From: ZC4RG30 sp964417875
Lineage (GTDB): Bacteria > Pseudomonadota > Gammaproteobacteria > Steroidobacterales > Steroidobacteraceae
NCBI GenBank assembly: GCA_964417875.1
Contig: CAYQJU010000001.1
Location: 62,001 to 126,000 of the forward strand
Direction of reading: 5' to 3'
Length of the DNA stretch: 64,000 bases
In this document: positions 51,389-60,728 of the stretch, one piece after another
How the letters are laid out: the number at the start of each line of letters is the position of its first letter
How positions within the stretch are numbered: position 1 is the first letter of the stretch
Translations under genes and position numbers: made by a program
The notes under the pieces: model-generated
Told to the model about the DNA's origin: nothing
What the model saw: the letters and a program-made list of their open reading frames with translations, nothing else
Database searches by the model: none

Positions 51389-54125
51389 TGGCGAACGGGT
51401 TGTTGAAATACTGTGCGCCAATGTCGACCCACTCGGAGATCAACCGCAGCTCCGAGGGCGTCAGGAAGCCGTTGTGATTGACTGTACCACGCGGTGCATC
51501 CGGGGCCGGGTCGCCGGTGGCGCAGGTATTGTTGCCCGCGAAGCAGGCGAAGAAACGGGAGCCGCGCGCATTTCCGGCAACCAGGGGACGCGTGGCATTC
51601 ACCGGCCGCTGCTCGATGATGGGATCACCGGTGACCGGATCGGTGCCCACCGTCACCTCGACGGTGCGTTCCACCAGCATGCCGCCGAGGAAGTCCTGCA
51701 CGCCATCAGTGAAGAACAGTTCGCGGTACGACACCACATGCAGCTGTTCTTCCGGCGATGGGTCGCCGGAGAGATCCAGCTGGCCGGCCGGTGCGGCCAT
51801 CAATCCGGTGGCCGACGGTGGCGCATGGCAGCTGGTGCAGGTGGTGTCCGGGCTGCGATCCAGCGTCCAGAGCGGCTGGATGTGCTCCACATAGTTGATG
51901 ATCACGCGGCAGGCACTGTTCCAGTTGCTGATGCAGCCGGTGCGTACCGGAGCGGGGGTGCCAAGACCCGGCGATCCATAGGTCCACGCGAAGGAATCCG
52001 CAGGCGTGCCGACATCGGGATCGGTCCACACATCATCGAACACCACGTTGACGCTGGGGCGCTGCGAGCACACCGAGCCGCCGATGCAGCTGGTGCGCGC
52101 GCGGGCCTGCGCCATCGTGTCGCCGGCCAGCGCGCCGGCGGAGGTCTGCGCGAGCGTGCCGGGAAAGGGGACACCGGAACCGGCGCCCCAGGGCACATCG
52201 GCCAGTTCGCTGGTGGCATCCTCATGCACCCACTGAGAGCTGTAGCGGCCGCGGCCATGCGAGAGGTCCTGCGCATTGCCGGTGGCCGCCTGATGGCAGC
52301 CGGCGCAGCGGCGGATCTCGCCAGGGCGCACCTGCAGCCATGCGCGATGCTGCGGGAACAGTCGCCGGCCGTTGCCATCCAGCACCGAGAACACGAAGGC
52401 CACGTTCGATGGCACCCGCACCGACACCGATCCGTCCGGCTCGATCGGCACATAGCCGATGATCTCGCGCATGAATGCCGGCACGCCGAACGCCTGGCGC
52501 GCAAGATCCGGGAAACCATCGCCCAGCTGGTCATCACCCAGCGAGACCGCCTTCTCGATGCGCAGGAAGCGCGCCGGGCGCTGCTCCGCAGGCCGCTGCG
52601 CGAGCATCGCGGTGCTGGTCGCCAGAGGTAAGCCGGTCAGGCCCTGATTGGTATTGCGCAGCGTGCCGTCGAAGTCGTAGACATTCCGGATCTCGATCAG
52701 CCCGACGCCCTCGCTGACCATAGACGGATCGAAGTCGTCACCCGGCACGCTGCGGTCGAGGATGGTGGCCTGCGGCGCACGCGGCTGCGCGGCCACAAGA
52801 TCAGTGATCATCACGCCTTCCTCGGGCTGGAACAGCGGCCGGAAGGTATTGTCCGCCGGATCGTAGATGAAGGCGCTGTACAGCGGTGGCGCAACCACGT
52901 AACGGGTGGCGAAGTCCGCGGCCGCGAGGTGCCCGGGCGTGCAGGGCACGATGCGCGCCGGGGTCTCGGCACCGTCGAGCAGCCGGCACAGCGACCAGCT
53001 CACCAGCAGGCGGTTGCTGCCATCCCACAGCGGAAAGGCCGAGCGGAAGCGGCCACCGACGGAGGGACCTTCCACCATCGACACCAGCGACGGCGTGGCG
53101 CGAGACTGCGCAGGTCCCGTCATGCCGGCATTGATGGCCAGTGGCTGGGTGTTCTCCACGTAGTTGCGGGCGTCGATCAGCACCAGGTCGCCGCCGAAAT
53201 CCGTATCGGTGAAGGGCCGCACCAGCGTCAGGATGCGCCCATCCTGCATCTCGCGCGGGCGCGAGAACTGGATGGTCGTTGGGCCATCGGGCCCCGGCGT
53301 GCCGGTTTCGTGGCTGCGCGCGCCATACAGCAGCTGCAGGTCGGTGCCATCGGGGTTCGATGTATACAGGTGCATGCCGCGGTTCGTGGCCGCATCCCAG
53401 CGCGTGAACATCACCCGGCCATTGGTCAGCACCGAGGGCCACAGGTCATGGCTCTGGTTGAAGGTCACCTGGTGGATGTCGCTGCCATCGCCGTTCATCA
53501 CATGCAGCAGGAAGGCGCTCTCGTTGCCGCCCATGCCGATGGCCTGCGCCTCGTAGCCGGCCTTGCCCTCGTCGCGCAGGATGGCCTTCGACTGACGCTG
53601 CCGCGTCGAGCTGAACACGATGCGCCCGTCCGGCAGGTACTGCGGGCCGATGTCGTGGCCTTCTTCGGCATTGTCATCCAGCGGGATCACGCGCCGCAGT
53701 GCATCGGCGGGAATGTCGTATTCCCAGATGTTCCAGCTCGGCGGGTCACGTTCGTCCTGGTCCCCTTCCAGTGGCCCGCGCATCGCGAACACGATGCGGC
53801 GGCCGTCCTGCGACACGTCCACGTCCTTGATGTCGTACAGGTCCGTGCCGGTGATGCGGCCGGTGATGTCGATTTCGGTGGAGGAGGGCGAGGCGCGGTT
53901 GCGCATGAACAGATCGGCATCGGCCACCGTGCCACGCTGGTCGCGCAGGTCATCGCCATCCAGTGGAATGGTGCGCTTTACATAGGCGATCGGGTAATCG
54001 ACCGTGCCCGGATCATTCGCCTGGCCGCCGCCGACATCGATGCTGCCACCGCCGCTGCAGGCGACGAGGAGCATGCTGATGACACAGGCGGAGAGCACGC
54101 CGCCTGCTTGATGGATTGATTTCAC
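51369..54125 (-). CDS. TolB-propeller di-heme lipoprotein (HzsA-like)
   Basis: 918 aa from the GTG at 54125. Signal peptide with lipobox LLVAC; Cys near 23. The N-terminal half is a PD40/TolB-type beta-propeller (VDVSQDGRRIVFAMRG, PQYLPDGRIVFSSTRQRQS, PSVLTNGRVMFTRWD, TSNPDGTDLQLLYG repeats). The C-terminal half has two c-heme motifs, CAGCH near 608 and CTSCH near 762. The layout resembles the middle region of hydrazine synthase alpha-like proteins, but no hydrazine chemistry should be inferred. It is the first gene of a six-gene leftward operon and is divergent from the mono-heme gene at 54348. Confidence 0.85.
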   Translation of the reverse strand: MKSIHQAGGVLSACVISMLLVACSGGGSIDVGGGQANDPGTVDYPIAYVKRTIPLDGDDLRDQRGTVADADLFMRNRASPSSTEIDITGRITGTDLYDIKDVDVSQDGRRIVFAMRGPLEGDQDERDPPSWNIWEYDIPADALRRVIPLDDNAEEGHDIGPQYLPDGRIVFSSTRQRQSKAILRDEGKAGYEAQAIGMGGNESAFLLHVMNGDGSDIHQVTFNQSHDLWPSVLTNGRVMFTRWDAATNRGMHLYTSNPDGTDLQLLYGARSHETGTPGPDGPTTIQFSRPREMQDGRILTLVRPFTDTDFGGDLVLIDARNYVENTQPLAINAGMTGPAQSRATPSLVSMVEGPSVGGRFRSAFPLWDGSNRLLVSWSLCRLLDGAETPARIVPCTPGHLAAADFATRYVVAPPLYSAFIYDPADNTFRPLFQPEEGVMITDLVAAQPRAPQATILDRSVPGDDFDPSMVSEGVGLIEIRNVYDFDGTLRNTNQGLTGLPLATSTAMLAQRPAEQRPARFLRIEKAVSLGDDQLGDGFPDLARQAFGVPAFMREIIGYVPIEPDGSVSVRVPSNVAFVFSVLDGNGRRLFPQHRAWLQVRPGEIRRCAGCHQAATGNAQDLSHGRGRYSSQWVHEDATSELADVPWGAGSGVPFPGTLAQTSAGALAGDTMAQARARTSCIGGSVCSQRPSVNVVFDDVWTDPDVGTPADSFAWTYGSPGLGTPAPVRTGCISNWNSACRVIINYVEHIQPLWTLDRSPDTTCTSCHAPPSATGLMAAPAGQLDLSGDPSPEEQLHVVSYRELFFTDGVQDFLGGMLVERTVEVTVGTDPVTGDPIIEQRPVNATRPLVAGNARGSRFFACFAGNNTCATGDPAPDAPRGTVNHNGFLTPSELRLISEWVDIGAQYFNNPFANGIPTN

Positions 54126-54195
54126 GTTAGACCTGCCCGCACCCGGAAACTCCGGGAGGATATGGATTAAGTAGTCCCTGGCGCTTGCAATTGAC

Positions 54196-54211
54196 TGTGA
54201 TGCAGATCGCA
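54196..54211. promoter_or_regulatory. CRP/FNR-like palindrome in divergent region
   Basis: TGTGA-TGCAGA-TCGCA, one mismatch from the CRP palindrome. It lies 70 bases from the leftward start and 137 bases from the rightward start in the 222-base divergent intergenic region, placing it to influence both. The rest of that region shows only a weak GGCTAGATTT -10-like block near 54311. Confidence 0.45.
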
Positions 54212-54347
54212 CAACGCAGGGCAAATCATAGCTTTGCGACGTGAAACGCGATGCTGTCGGCGGCCAGCGACGTCGTTGCGTTGAGACATTAGGGAACGCA
54301 TTGCCATGCGGCTAGATTTGCCGCCACCGATGATCAGGGCAGGTCTC

Positions 54348-55532
54348 ATGAAGCACAAGCACAGATCCCATCCGGTCGCTGCGGCGATCGGTGCGCTCGC
54401 ACTCTGCGTGGCGGCATTCGCGCATGCAGGCCCGGCGGAGCGCGCGCAGGCCAAGCGCATCCACGACCGCATCGCGGGCGTTCCGCCCAGCGCGCAGATA
54501 CTCGACCTGATGGAGCAGGACCTGCTGGCCCAGCCCGGCCGCGCCGGTGCCGTGGCTGCAGCCCGGCGTGCGATGCAGACGAAGACCTTCTACACCACGG
54601 TGCTGAAGAACTGGGTCACGCCCTGGACCAACCGCGAACAGACCGTGTTCGCGCCATTGAACGACTACACCGCCACCGTCATCGGCATGGTCCGCGACGA
54701 TGTGGATTTCCGGCAGGTTCTCAGCGGCGACATCCTCTACGTCGGCGGTGCGGGCCTGCCGCCCTATTCGCCGGTGAACAACAACCTGTACGAGGAGATG
54801 GAAGACCGCGACGTCGACCTCGGCAACCCGCAGGTGCTGGTGGCCGCCACGCAGTCGACGCACACGGGGCTTCCGGCCTCGGCCACCGCCGGCGTGATGA
54901 CCACGCGCGCCGCGGCGCAGTCGTTCTTCACTGCCGGCACCAACCGCGCCATGTTCCGCTTCACGCTGATGGCGCACATGTGCAAGGACCTGGAGCAGGT
55001 GCACGACGCGCAGCTGTCGCCGGATCGCATCCGCCAGGACGTGAGCCGGTCGCCGGGTGGTGACAGCCGCATCTTCCTGAACAACTGCATCGGCTGCCAC
55101 ACCGGCATGGATCCGCTGACGCAGGCCTTCGCCTACTACAACTTCAACGAGGGCGCCGGCCGCATCGAATACACCGAAGGCCAGGTGCAGCCGAAGTACC
55201 TGATCAACCAGGACAACTTCAAGCCCGGCTACGTGACGCCGGATGATGGCTGGTCCAACTACTGGCGCGAGGGCGTGAACACCGTGATGGGCTGGGACCA
55301 TGGCCTGCCCGGCAGCGGCAATGGCGCCAGCAGCATGGGCCAGGAACTGGCCGGCAGCGAGCAGTTCGCACGCTGCCAGGTCGAGAAGGTGTTCCGCACC
55401 GTCTGCCTGCGTCCGCCGGTCAACCAGAACGACCGCAATGAGGTCGAGCGCGTGATGGGCATCTTCCGCGGCAATGGTTACCGCGTGAAGGACGTGTTCG
55501 CGGAGACCGCGGCGTACTGCCGCGGCAATTGA
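54348..55532 (+). CDS. exported mono-heme cytochrome-like protein
   Basis: 394 aa from the ATG at 54348; signal peptide about 1-27 (AAAIGALALCVAAFAHA). One c-heme motif, CIGCH, near 246-250 followed by TGMDPL. The rest is mixed helix and loop with conserved-looking blocks (WTNREQTVFAPLNDYTATVIGMVRDDVDFRQVLSGD; EQFARCQVEKVFRTVCLRPP) and several Cys that could form disulfides. The block pattern is reminiscent of planctomycete-type cytochrome/DUF1592 proteins. First gene of the rightward operon, 11 bases before the LamG cytochrome. Confidence 0.85.
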   Translation: MKHKHRSHPVAAAIGALALCVAAFAHAGPAERAQAKRIHDRIAGVPPSAQILDLMEQDLLAQPGRAGAVAAARRAMQTKTFYTTVLKNWVTPWTNREQTVFAPLNDYTATVIGMVRDDVDFRQVLSGDILYVGGAGLPPYSPVNNNLYEEMEDRDVDLGNPQVLVAATQSTHTGLPASATAGVMTTRAAAQSFFTAGTNRAMFRFTLMAHMCKDLEQVHDAQLSPDRIRQDVSRSPGGDSRIFLNNCIGCHTGMDPLTQAFAYYNFNEGAGRIEYTEGQVQPKYLINQDNFKPGYVTPDDGWSNYWREGVNTVMGWDHGLPGSGNGASSMGQELAGSEQFARCQVEKVFRTVCLRPPVNQNDRNEVERVMGIFRGNGYRVKDVFAETAAYCRGN

Positions 55533-55543
55533 GGGAGAGGTTC

Positions 55544-57982
55544 ATGAACATGCTTCGGGCCATCCTGGTTGCCGCGGGCCTCGCCGGTCTTGCCGCCTGT
55601 GGCGGCGGTGCGCCGACCACGGTCAATCCCAACACCAATCCGCCGCAGGTCAATGACTACACCGGGCCTGCGCCGCAGACCGCCGACACGCAGGCCTTCC
55701 GCATCGCCTTCTGGCAGAACGTGAAGGCCAACAATCGCTGCGGCGGTTGCCACAACGCATCCACGCCCGGCCAGGCGCCGCGTTTCGCGCGCAACGACGA
55801 TGTGAACCTGGCCTATGCCGATGCGCTGCCGTTCATCAATGCCACGCAGCCGGACCAGTCGGCGCTGGTGCTGAAGGTGGCCGAGGGCCACAACTGCTGG
55901 CTGTCCAGTGCGCAGGCCTGTGCCGACATCCTGACCACCTGGGTGCAGAACTGGGTGGGCGGCGTGGGTGGCGGCGGCACGGTGATCGAGCTGCAGGCGC
56001 CGGCAGATGTGGAAGTCGGCGCGACCAAGACCTTTCCTGATTCCCCCGGCTCGTTCCAGAACACCGTCTGGCCGGTGCTGCGCGACGCGGGCAACTGCGC
56101 ACGCTGCCATTCGCCGGCCTCGCCGCAGCCGGCGCCGGGCTTCTTCGCCAGCGCCGATGTCAACGAGGCCTATGCGGCGGCCCTCGCCAAGATCAACCTG
56201 GATTCACCGGCGAATTCGCGCTTCGTCGAGCGCCTGCGCGACGAGAGCCACAACTGCTGGACGAACTGCCCGGCTGATGCCGCGACCATGCTGGGGGCCA
56301 TCCAGGCCTTTGCAGACGGCGTGCCGGTCACCCAGATCAACCCGGCGCTGAAGGTCAGCCGCGCGCTGACGCTGTTCGACGGCACCGTCGCCGCGGGCGG
56401 CAGCCGCTTCGAGTCGCACACCATCGCCAAGTACCAGTTCAAGGATCTGGTCAATGGCGAGGTGATCGATACCAGCGGTGTCGAGCCGCAGCTGAACCTG
56501 ACCATCGACGGCGACGTGACGCATGTGGGCGGCTGGGGCATCAACATCGGTGCGGGCGGCGGCAAGGCGCAGGCCACCACCACCGCCAGCTCGAAGCTCG
56601 CCAACCGCATCAGGCAGACCGGCGAATATTCCATCGAGGTGTGGGCCGCGCCTGCCAATGTCACCCAGGAAGATGCATACATCATCAGCTATTCGGGCGG
56701 GGTGATGTCGCGCAACGTGACCCTGGCGCAGCGCGCCTACCAGTACGAGGCGCTGAACCGCTCCAGCACCACCGGCGCCAATGGCGCGCCGGCGCTGTTG
56801 ACCAATGATGACGACCAGGATGCCCAGGCCTCGCTGCAGCATGTGGTGCTGACCTTCGATCCGGTCAATGGCCGCCGGCTGTACGTGAACGGCAATTTCA
56901 CCGGCGATGCGGACCCGCGCGAGGGCGGTTCGCTGGCCACCTGGGATGACACCTTCTCGCTGGTGTTCGGCAACGAGACCTCGAACAACCGCCAGTGGCG
57001 CGGCGTGCTGCGCTTCGTGGCCATCCACGAGCGCGCGCTCACCGCGGAGCAGGTGCAGATGAATTTTGCCGCCGGCGTCGGCGAGCGCTACTTCCTGCTG
57101 TTCAATGTCACGGAGCTCACCGGCGTGCCGCAGAGCTATGTGATGTTCGAGGCGAGCGTCTACGACAGCTACAGCTACCTGTTCACGCGGCCGACCTTCA
57201 TCAGCCTCGATCCCGCCGTGGCGCCGGGCAGCATCGACATCGAGGGCATCCGCATCGGCGTGAATGGCGCCGAGGTGCAGGCCGGTCAGGCCTTCTCGAA
57301 CATCGACACCACCGTGACCAGCGCGGGCTATTCCCCGGAGACCGGCCAGCGTCTGGCGGAGATCGGCACCGTGATCGGCCTGCAGAAGGGGCCGGATGCG
57401 GACCTGTTCTTCCTGACCTTCGACCGCATCGGCCAGCACACCTATGCGCGCACACCGCTCACCGGCGCCACGCCGGTGGCGGTGGACCTGGCGCCGCGCC
57501 CGGACATCGGCGTGCGCACTTTCGAGCAGCTCAACCAGAGCATGTCGGCGATCACCGGCGTGCCCACCACCAACGCAGGCGTGCGCAGCACCTACCTGCA
57601 GGTGCAGCAGCAGCTGCCGCCGGTGCCGGACATCGGGGCCTTCCTGGCATCTCACCAGACCGGCGTGGCGCAGCTGGCCATCAAGTACTGCTCCGAGATG
57701 GTGAATGACGGCCAGGCGCGTGCCGCGTTCTTCCCCGGGCTGGACGTGAGCGCCCCGGCCTCGCAGTTCGCCACCGATGCGGGCAAGGACGTGCTGGTCG
57801 TGCCGCTGCTGCAGAAGGCCGTCGGTGCCGACATCGCCACGCAGCCGGATGGCTCCGCCATCCGCACCGAACTGGGCTCGCTGATCGACCGGCTGATCGC
57901 CAAGCCCGGCACCACCAGCGCCAATGTCGCCAAGGCCGCCTGCGCTGCCGCACTCGGCAGTGGCGTCCTGTCGATTCTCTAA
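55544..57982 (+). CDS. di-heme LamG-domain lipoprotein
   Basis: 812 aa. Lipobox LAAC (Cys19). Two c-heme motifs, CGGCH near 65 and CARCH near 184, in two repeats of a cytochrome-like unit that both contain a conserved GHNCW/SHNCW segment. A LamG/concanavalin-like jelly-roll domain follows (about 265-505: DVTHVGGWGINIG, YSIEVWAAPANVTQEDAYIISYSGG, QHVVLTFDPVNGRRLYVNGNFTG). The C-terminal 300 residues are of unknown fold. The LamG part suggests carbohydrate or protein binding at the cell surface. Good Shine-Dalgarno (GAGGGAGAGG) upstream. Confidence 0.88.
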   Translation: MNMLRAILVAAGLAGLAACGGGAPTTVNPNTNPPQVNDYTGPAPQTADTQAFRIAFWQNVKANNRCGGCHNASTPGQAPRFARNDDVNLAYADALPFINATQPDQSALVLKVAEGHNCWLSSAQACADILTTWVQNWVGGVGGGGTVIELQAPADVEVGATKTFPDSPGSFQNTVWPVLRDAGNCARCHSPASPQPAPGFFASADVNEAYAAALAKINLDSPANSRFVERLRDESHNCWTNCPADAATMLGAIQAFADGVPVTQINPALKVSRALTLFDGTVAAGGSRFESHTIAKYQFKDLVNGEVIDTSGVEPQLNLTIDGDVTHVGGWGINIGAGGGKAQATTTASSKLANRIRQTGEYSIEVWAAPANVTQEDAYIISYSGGVMSRNVTLAQRAYQYEALNRSSTTGANGAPALLTNDDDQDAQASLQHVVLTFDPVNGRRLYVNGNFTGDADPREGGSLATWDDTFSLVFGNETSNNRQWRGVLRFVAIHERALTAEQVQMNFAAGVGERYFLLFNVTELTGVPQSYVMFEASVYDSYSYLFTRPTFISLDPAVAPGSIDIEGIRIGVNGAEVQAGQAFSNIDTTVTSAGYSPETGQRLAEIGTVIGLQKGPDADLFFLTFDRIGQHTYARTPLTGATPVAVDLAPRPDIGVRTFEQLNQSMSAITGVPTTNAGVRSTYLQVQQQLPPVPDIGAFLASHQTGVAQLAIKYCSEMVNDGQARAAFFPGLDVSAPASQFATDAGKDVLVVPLLQKAVGADIATQPDGSAIRTELGSLIDRLIAKPGTTSANVAKAACAAALGSGVLSIL

Positions 57983-57997
57983 AGGGATACCAGGACC

Positions 57998-59557
57998 ATG
58001 CGTTACATCCGCAAGATTCCCAGGGGCCGCAGCCTGAATGCACCGCTGCTGCATGGTGACCACCGTCGTCCGGTGACGCGTCGCGAGATGCTGTCGGCCG
58101 GCCTGCTCACCGGCGCTGGCGCCGTGATGATGCCGACGCTGGCCAGCCTGATGCGTCCGGGCATCGCGCGCGCCGATGTGCTGGCTGACCTGGCCCACAT
58201 CGGTGCCGGCGGCTGCGGCATCACCGGCGGCGCCGGCATGGTGCCGTTCATTGCCTTCGACCTGTCGGGCGGCGCGAACATCGCCGGTTCCAGCGTGCTG
58301 ATGGGGCGCCAGGGCGGACAGGAGGATTTCCTCTCCACCGCCGGCTATTCCCGCCTCGGCCTGCCGGGCAACATGACGCCGAACCTGCCCGACCAGATCG
58401 ACCGCCAGTTCAACATCGCCTTCCATGTGGACAGCGCCTTCCTGCGCGGCATGGTGCGCCGGACGCAGCCCACCACCGCGGCGAACACCGACGGCGCCAT
58501 CATCGCCGCGCGCTCGGAGAACGACACCGGCAACAATCCGCACAATCCGATGTATGGCATCGCAAAGACCGGCGCGACGGGCGAGCTGCTGACGCTGATC
58601 GGCTCGGTGTCCTCCGAGTCCGGCGGCAACTCGGTGGCGCCGATCGCGATGGTCGATCCCGGCATCCGTCCCACCAAGGTGGACCGCGCCAGCGATGTCA
58701 CCGGGCTGGTCGATACCGGCGAGCTGGGCACGCTGTTCCCCGATGCCGCCGATGCCGTGGCGGTGATGGAGTCGATGGCCGTGCTCACGCACCGCAAGCA
58801 CGATCGCGTCGCAACGCTGATGGCCTCCGACAGCGACATCAAGGAATTCAACAAGTGTGGCTACGTGAAGTCGGCGTACCTGGCCGAGCGCTTCAATGAT
58901 CCGGCGGCGCTGAACCCGGGCCTGGATCCCGACATCGTCGGTCCCAACGGCATCTGGACGCAGGCCGAGTACAACGGTGACAACGAGTTCCGCAAGACCG
59001 CCGCGGTGATGAAGATGGTCATCGATGGCAATGCCGGCGCCGGCACCGTCCAGATGGGCGGCTTCGACTATCACACCGGCGAGCGCGCCACCGGTGAGCT
59101 GCGCGACATCCGGGCCGGCGAATGCATCGGCGCCTGCCTGGAATATGCGGCGCGCAGGGGCCGGCCGCTGATGGTCTATGTGTTCAGCGACGGTTCACTG
59201 TCGTCGAACGGCATGCTCGACAACTCGGTGAACGGTCGCGGCAAGGGCGTGTGGACCGGAGACAACCAGGCCACCGCGGCCTCGCTGATGCTGGTGTACA
59301 ACCCGGGCGGTCCGGTGCCGATGCGGCCGATGGGCCCCGGTGTGCCGCGGCGACAGATCGGCTGGTACACCGCCGATGGTGCGGTGGCGACCACCTCGCA
59401 TCCGGGCGCCAATGCCGTGAACCTGCTGGTTGAAGAGGTGATCCTGAACTACCTCGCACTGCATGGACGGGAAGGGGACCTGCAGACGCATTTCCCGAAC
59501 CATGGACTCGGTTCAAACCTCGACAACCTGATCGCCTTCGGCCAAGTGTCGCTGTGA
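57998..59557 (+). CDS. Tat-exported protein of unknown function
   Basis: 519 aa. A twin-arginine signal (RRPVTRREMLSAGLLTGAG) lies about 23 residues from the start, with cleavage near IARA, so the protein is folded before export and may carry a cofactor. The body has GGAGMVPFIAFDLSGGANIAGSS and a conserved AFHVDSAFLRGM block, with features of the DUF1501 (alkaline-phosphatase-like) class such as VMVYVFSDGSLSSNG. It sits between the di-heme lipoprotein and a thioredoxin. Enzyme or scaffold is undecided. Confidence 0.8.
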   Translation: MRYIRKIPRGRSLNAPLLHGDHRRPVTRREMLSAGLLTGAGAVMMPTLASLMRPGIARADVLADLAHIGAGGCGITGGAGMVPFIAFDLSGGANIAGSSVLMGRQGGQEDFLSTAGYSRLGLPGNMTPNLPDQIDRQFNIAFHVDSAFLRGMVRRTQPTTAANTDGAIIAARSENDTGNNPHNPMYGIAKTGATGELLTLIGSVSSESGGNSVAPIAMVDPGIRPTKVDRASDVTGLVDTGELGTLFPDAADAVAVMESMAVLTHRKHDRVATLMASDSDIKEFNKCGYVKSAYLAERFNDPAALNPGLDPDIVGPNGIWTQAEYNGDNEFRKTAAVMKMVIDGNAGAGTVQMGGFDYHTGERATGELRDIRAGECIGACLEYAARRGRPLMVYVFSDGSLSSNGMLDNSVNGRGKGVWTGDNQATAASLMLVYNPGGPVPMRPMGPGVPRRQIGWYTADGAVATTSHPGANAVNLLVEEVILNYLALHGREGDLQTHFPNHGLGSNLDNLIAFGQVSL

Positions 59558-59632
59558 CGTCGTTCATGGCGGTGGGGAGCCTGCGCGCTATCCTGCTTAC
59601 GTTAACTGTCACCGCCGTTTAGGGTTGCTGCT

Positions 59633-60145
59633 GTGCGAAATGCCTGGCGTTCATTGTGGTGGCTGGCGGCCGGCCTGATGGTCGCCGCGGCCAGCGGTGC
59701 GGCCGGCTCGTCGCATCGGCTGCTGGGGCAACCGGCGCCCGACTTCGCGCTGAAGGCCACCTCCGGCACCAATTTCCGCCTGTCCGAATACCGCGGCGAG
59801 GTGGTGCTGGTGACCTTCTGGGGCAGCCGCTGTGGCGAATGCCCGGCGCAGCTCGCTGCGGTCAGCCGCCTCGTCGACACCTATCGCTCGGCCGGTCTTG
59901 CAGCGCTGGCCGTGAACGTGGATGACGACCAGCTGGCCGCGGCCGCGTTTGCATTGCGGCATCCGGTGGGCTTCCCCATGTTGCTGGATCCCGACAAGGC
60001 GGTGGCCCGGGCCTGGCGCGTGGACAATCTGCCCATGCTGCTGGTGATCGATCGCGGCGGCACCGTGCGTGATGTGCATCGGGGACATCGCGGCGGCGAC
60101 GATGAGACCTGGCTTGCGCGCATCCGGCCGCTGCTGGACGAATAG
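59633..60145 (+). CDS. TlpA-like exported thioredoxin with CGEC site
   Basis: 170 aa with a GTG start; signal peptide or anchor about 1-25. Redoxin fold: APDFALKATSGTNFRLSEYRGEVVLVTFWGSRCGECPAQLAAVSRLV. The active site is CGEC at 67-70 instead of CGPC, which should alter the redox potential. The cis-Pro loop reads VDNLPMLLVIDRGG. It belongs to the rightward operon with the cytochromes after a 75-base gap that could hold a weak promoter. Confidence 0.9.
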   Translation: MRNAWRSLWWLAAGLMVAAASGAAGSSHRLLGQPAPDFALKATSGTNFRLSEYRGEVVLVTFWGSRCGECPAQLAAVSRLVDTYRSAGLAALAVNVDDDQLAAAAFALRHPVGFPMLLDPDKAVARAWRVDNLPMLLVIDRGGTVRDVHRGHRGGDDETWLARIRPLLDE

Positions 60146-60168
60146 ACCGACAAAGGATTTCCATTCCC

Positions 60169-60720
60169 ATGAAGCGCAGTTCATTCATTGCCGGCCTGCT
60201 GCTGGCCACGCTGGCCGGCATCGGGCCCATCGCTTCGGCGCAGGATGCCGCGGCCCCTGCCACGGCGCCCGACACGCGCGCGCTGGATGAAGAGATCCAG
60301 GCCATCAAGAAGGACGTGGTCGACCTGAACCGCGACCTGTTCATCCTCGAGGAAGAACTGCTGTTCCCCGCCAATACGCAGGTGGCGGTGTTCCTGTCGA
60401 TGGACGTGGGCGAGTTCTTCGCGCTCGACACCGTCGAGCTGCGGCTCAACGACAAGCAGGTGGCGAAGCACCTTTATACCCCGCGCGAAGCCGAAGCGCT
60501 GCTGAAGGGCGGCGTGCAGCGGCTGTACCTGGGCAACCTGCGCGTCGGCGAGCATGAGCTGGTGGCGCTGTTCACCGGCAAAGGACCGCAGGGCCAGGAC
60601 TATTCGCGCGGCGCGCAGCTGAAGTTCGAGAAGTCGGTGGGTGCAAAGTACCTGGAGCTGAAGATCTCCGACCGGCAGAGCAGGCGTCAGCCCGAATTCA
60701 TCGTGCGGGACTGGGAATAG
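60169..60720 (+). CDS. exported protein of unknown function
   Basis: 183 aa with a signal peptide 1-24 (SFIAGLLLATLAGIGPIASA). A short acidic coiled-coil (about 38-65: LDEEIQAIKKDVVDLNRDLFILEEELLFP) precedes a beta-rich domain (about 68-160). No helix-turn-helix is seen, so any transcription-factor label for this family would be wrong. It is 8 bases before the TPR gene and probably part of the same envelope complex. In related genomes such proteins are often encoded next to TPR and ExbB/ExbD/TonB genes; that is from memory and not shown here. Confidence 0.78.
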   Translation: MKRSSFIAGLLLATLAGIGPIASAQDAAAPATAPDTRALDEEIQAIKKDVVDLNRDLFILEEELLFPANTQVAVFLSMDVGEFFALDTVELRLNDKQVAKHLYTPREAEALLKGGVQRLYLGNLRVGEHELVALFTGKGPQGQDYSRGAQLKFEKSVGAKYLELKISDRQSRRQPEFIVRDWE

Positions 60721-60728
60721 TTCCCCAC

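Noticed and set aside
51369..54125. Hydrazine synthase activity for the di-heme propeller protein
   Set aside because: Only the general propeller-plus-heme layout is shared; no partner subunits and no anammox context.
56204..59074. 956-codon open frame on the - strand
   Set aside because: Antisense to the LamG cytochrome and the Tat-exported gene, His/Arg/Gln-rich composition typical of a GC-rich shadow frame, no signal or family motif.
60169..60720. AraC-type transcription factor label
   Set aside because: The protein has a signal peptide and no helix-turn-helix pair, so a DNA-binding role is not supported.
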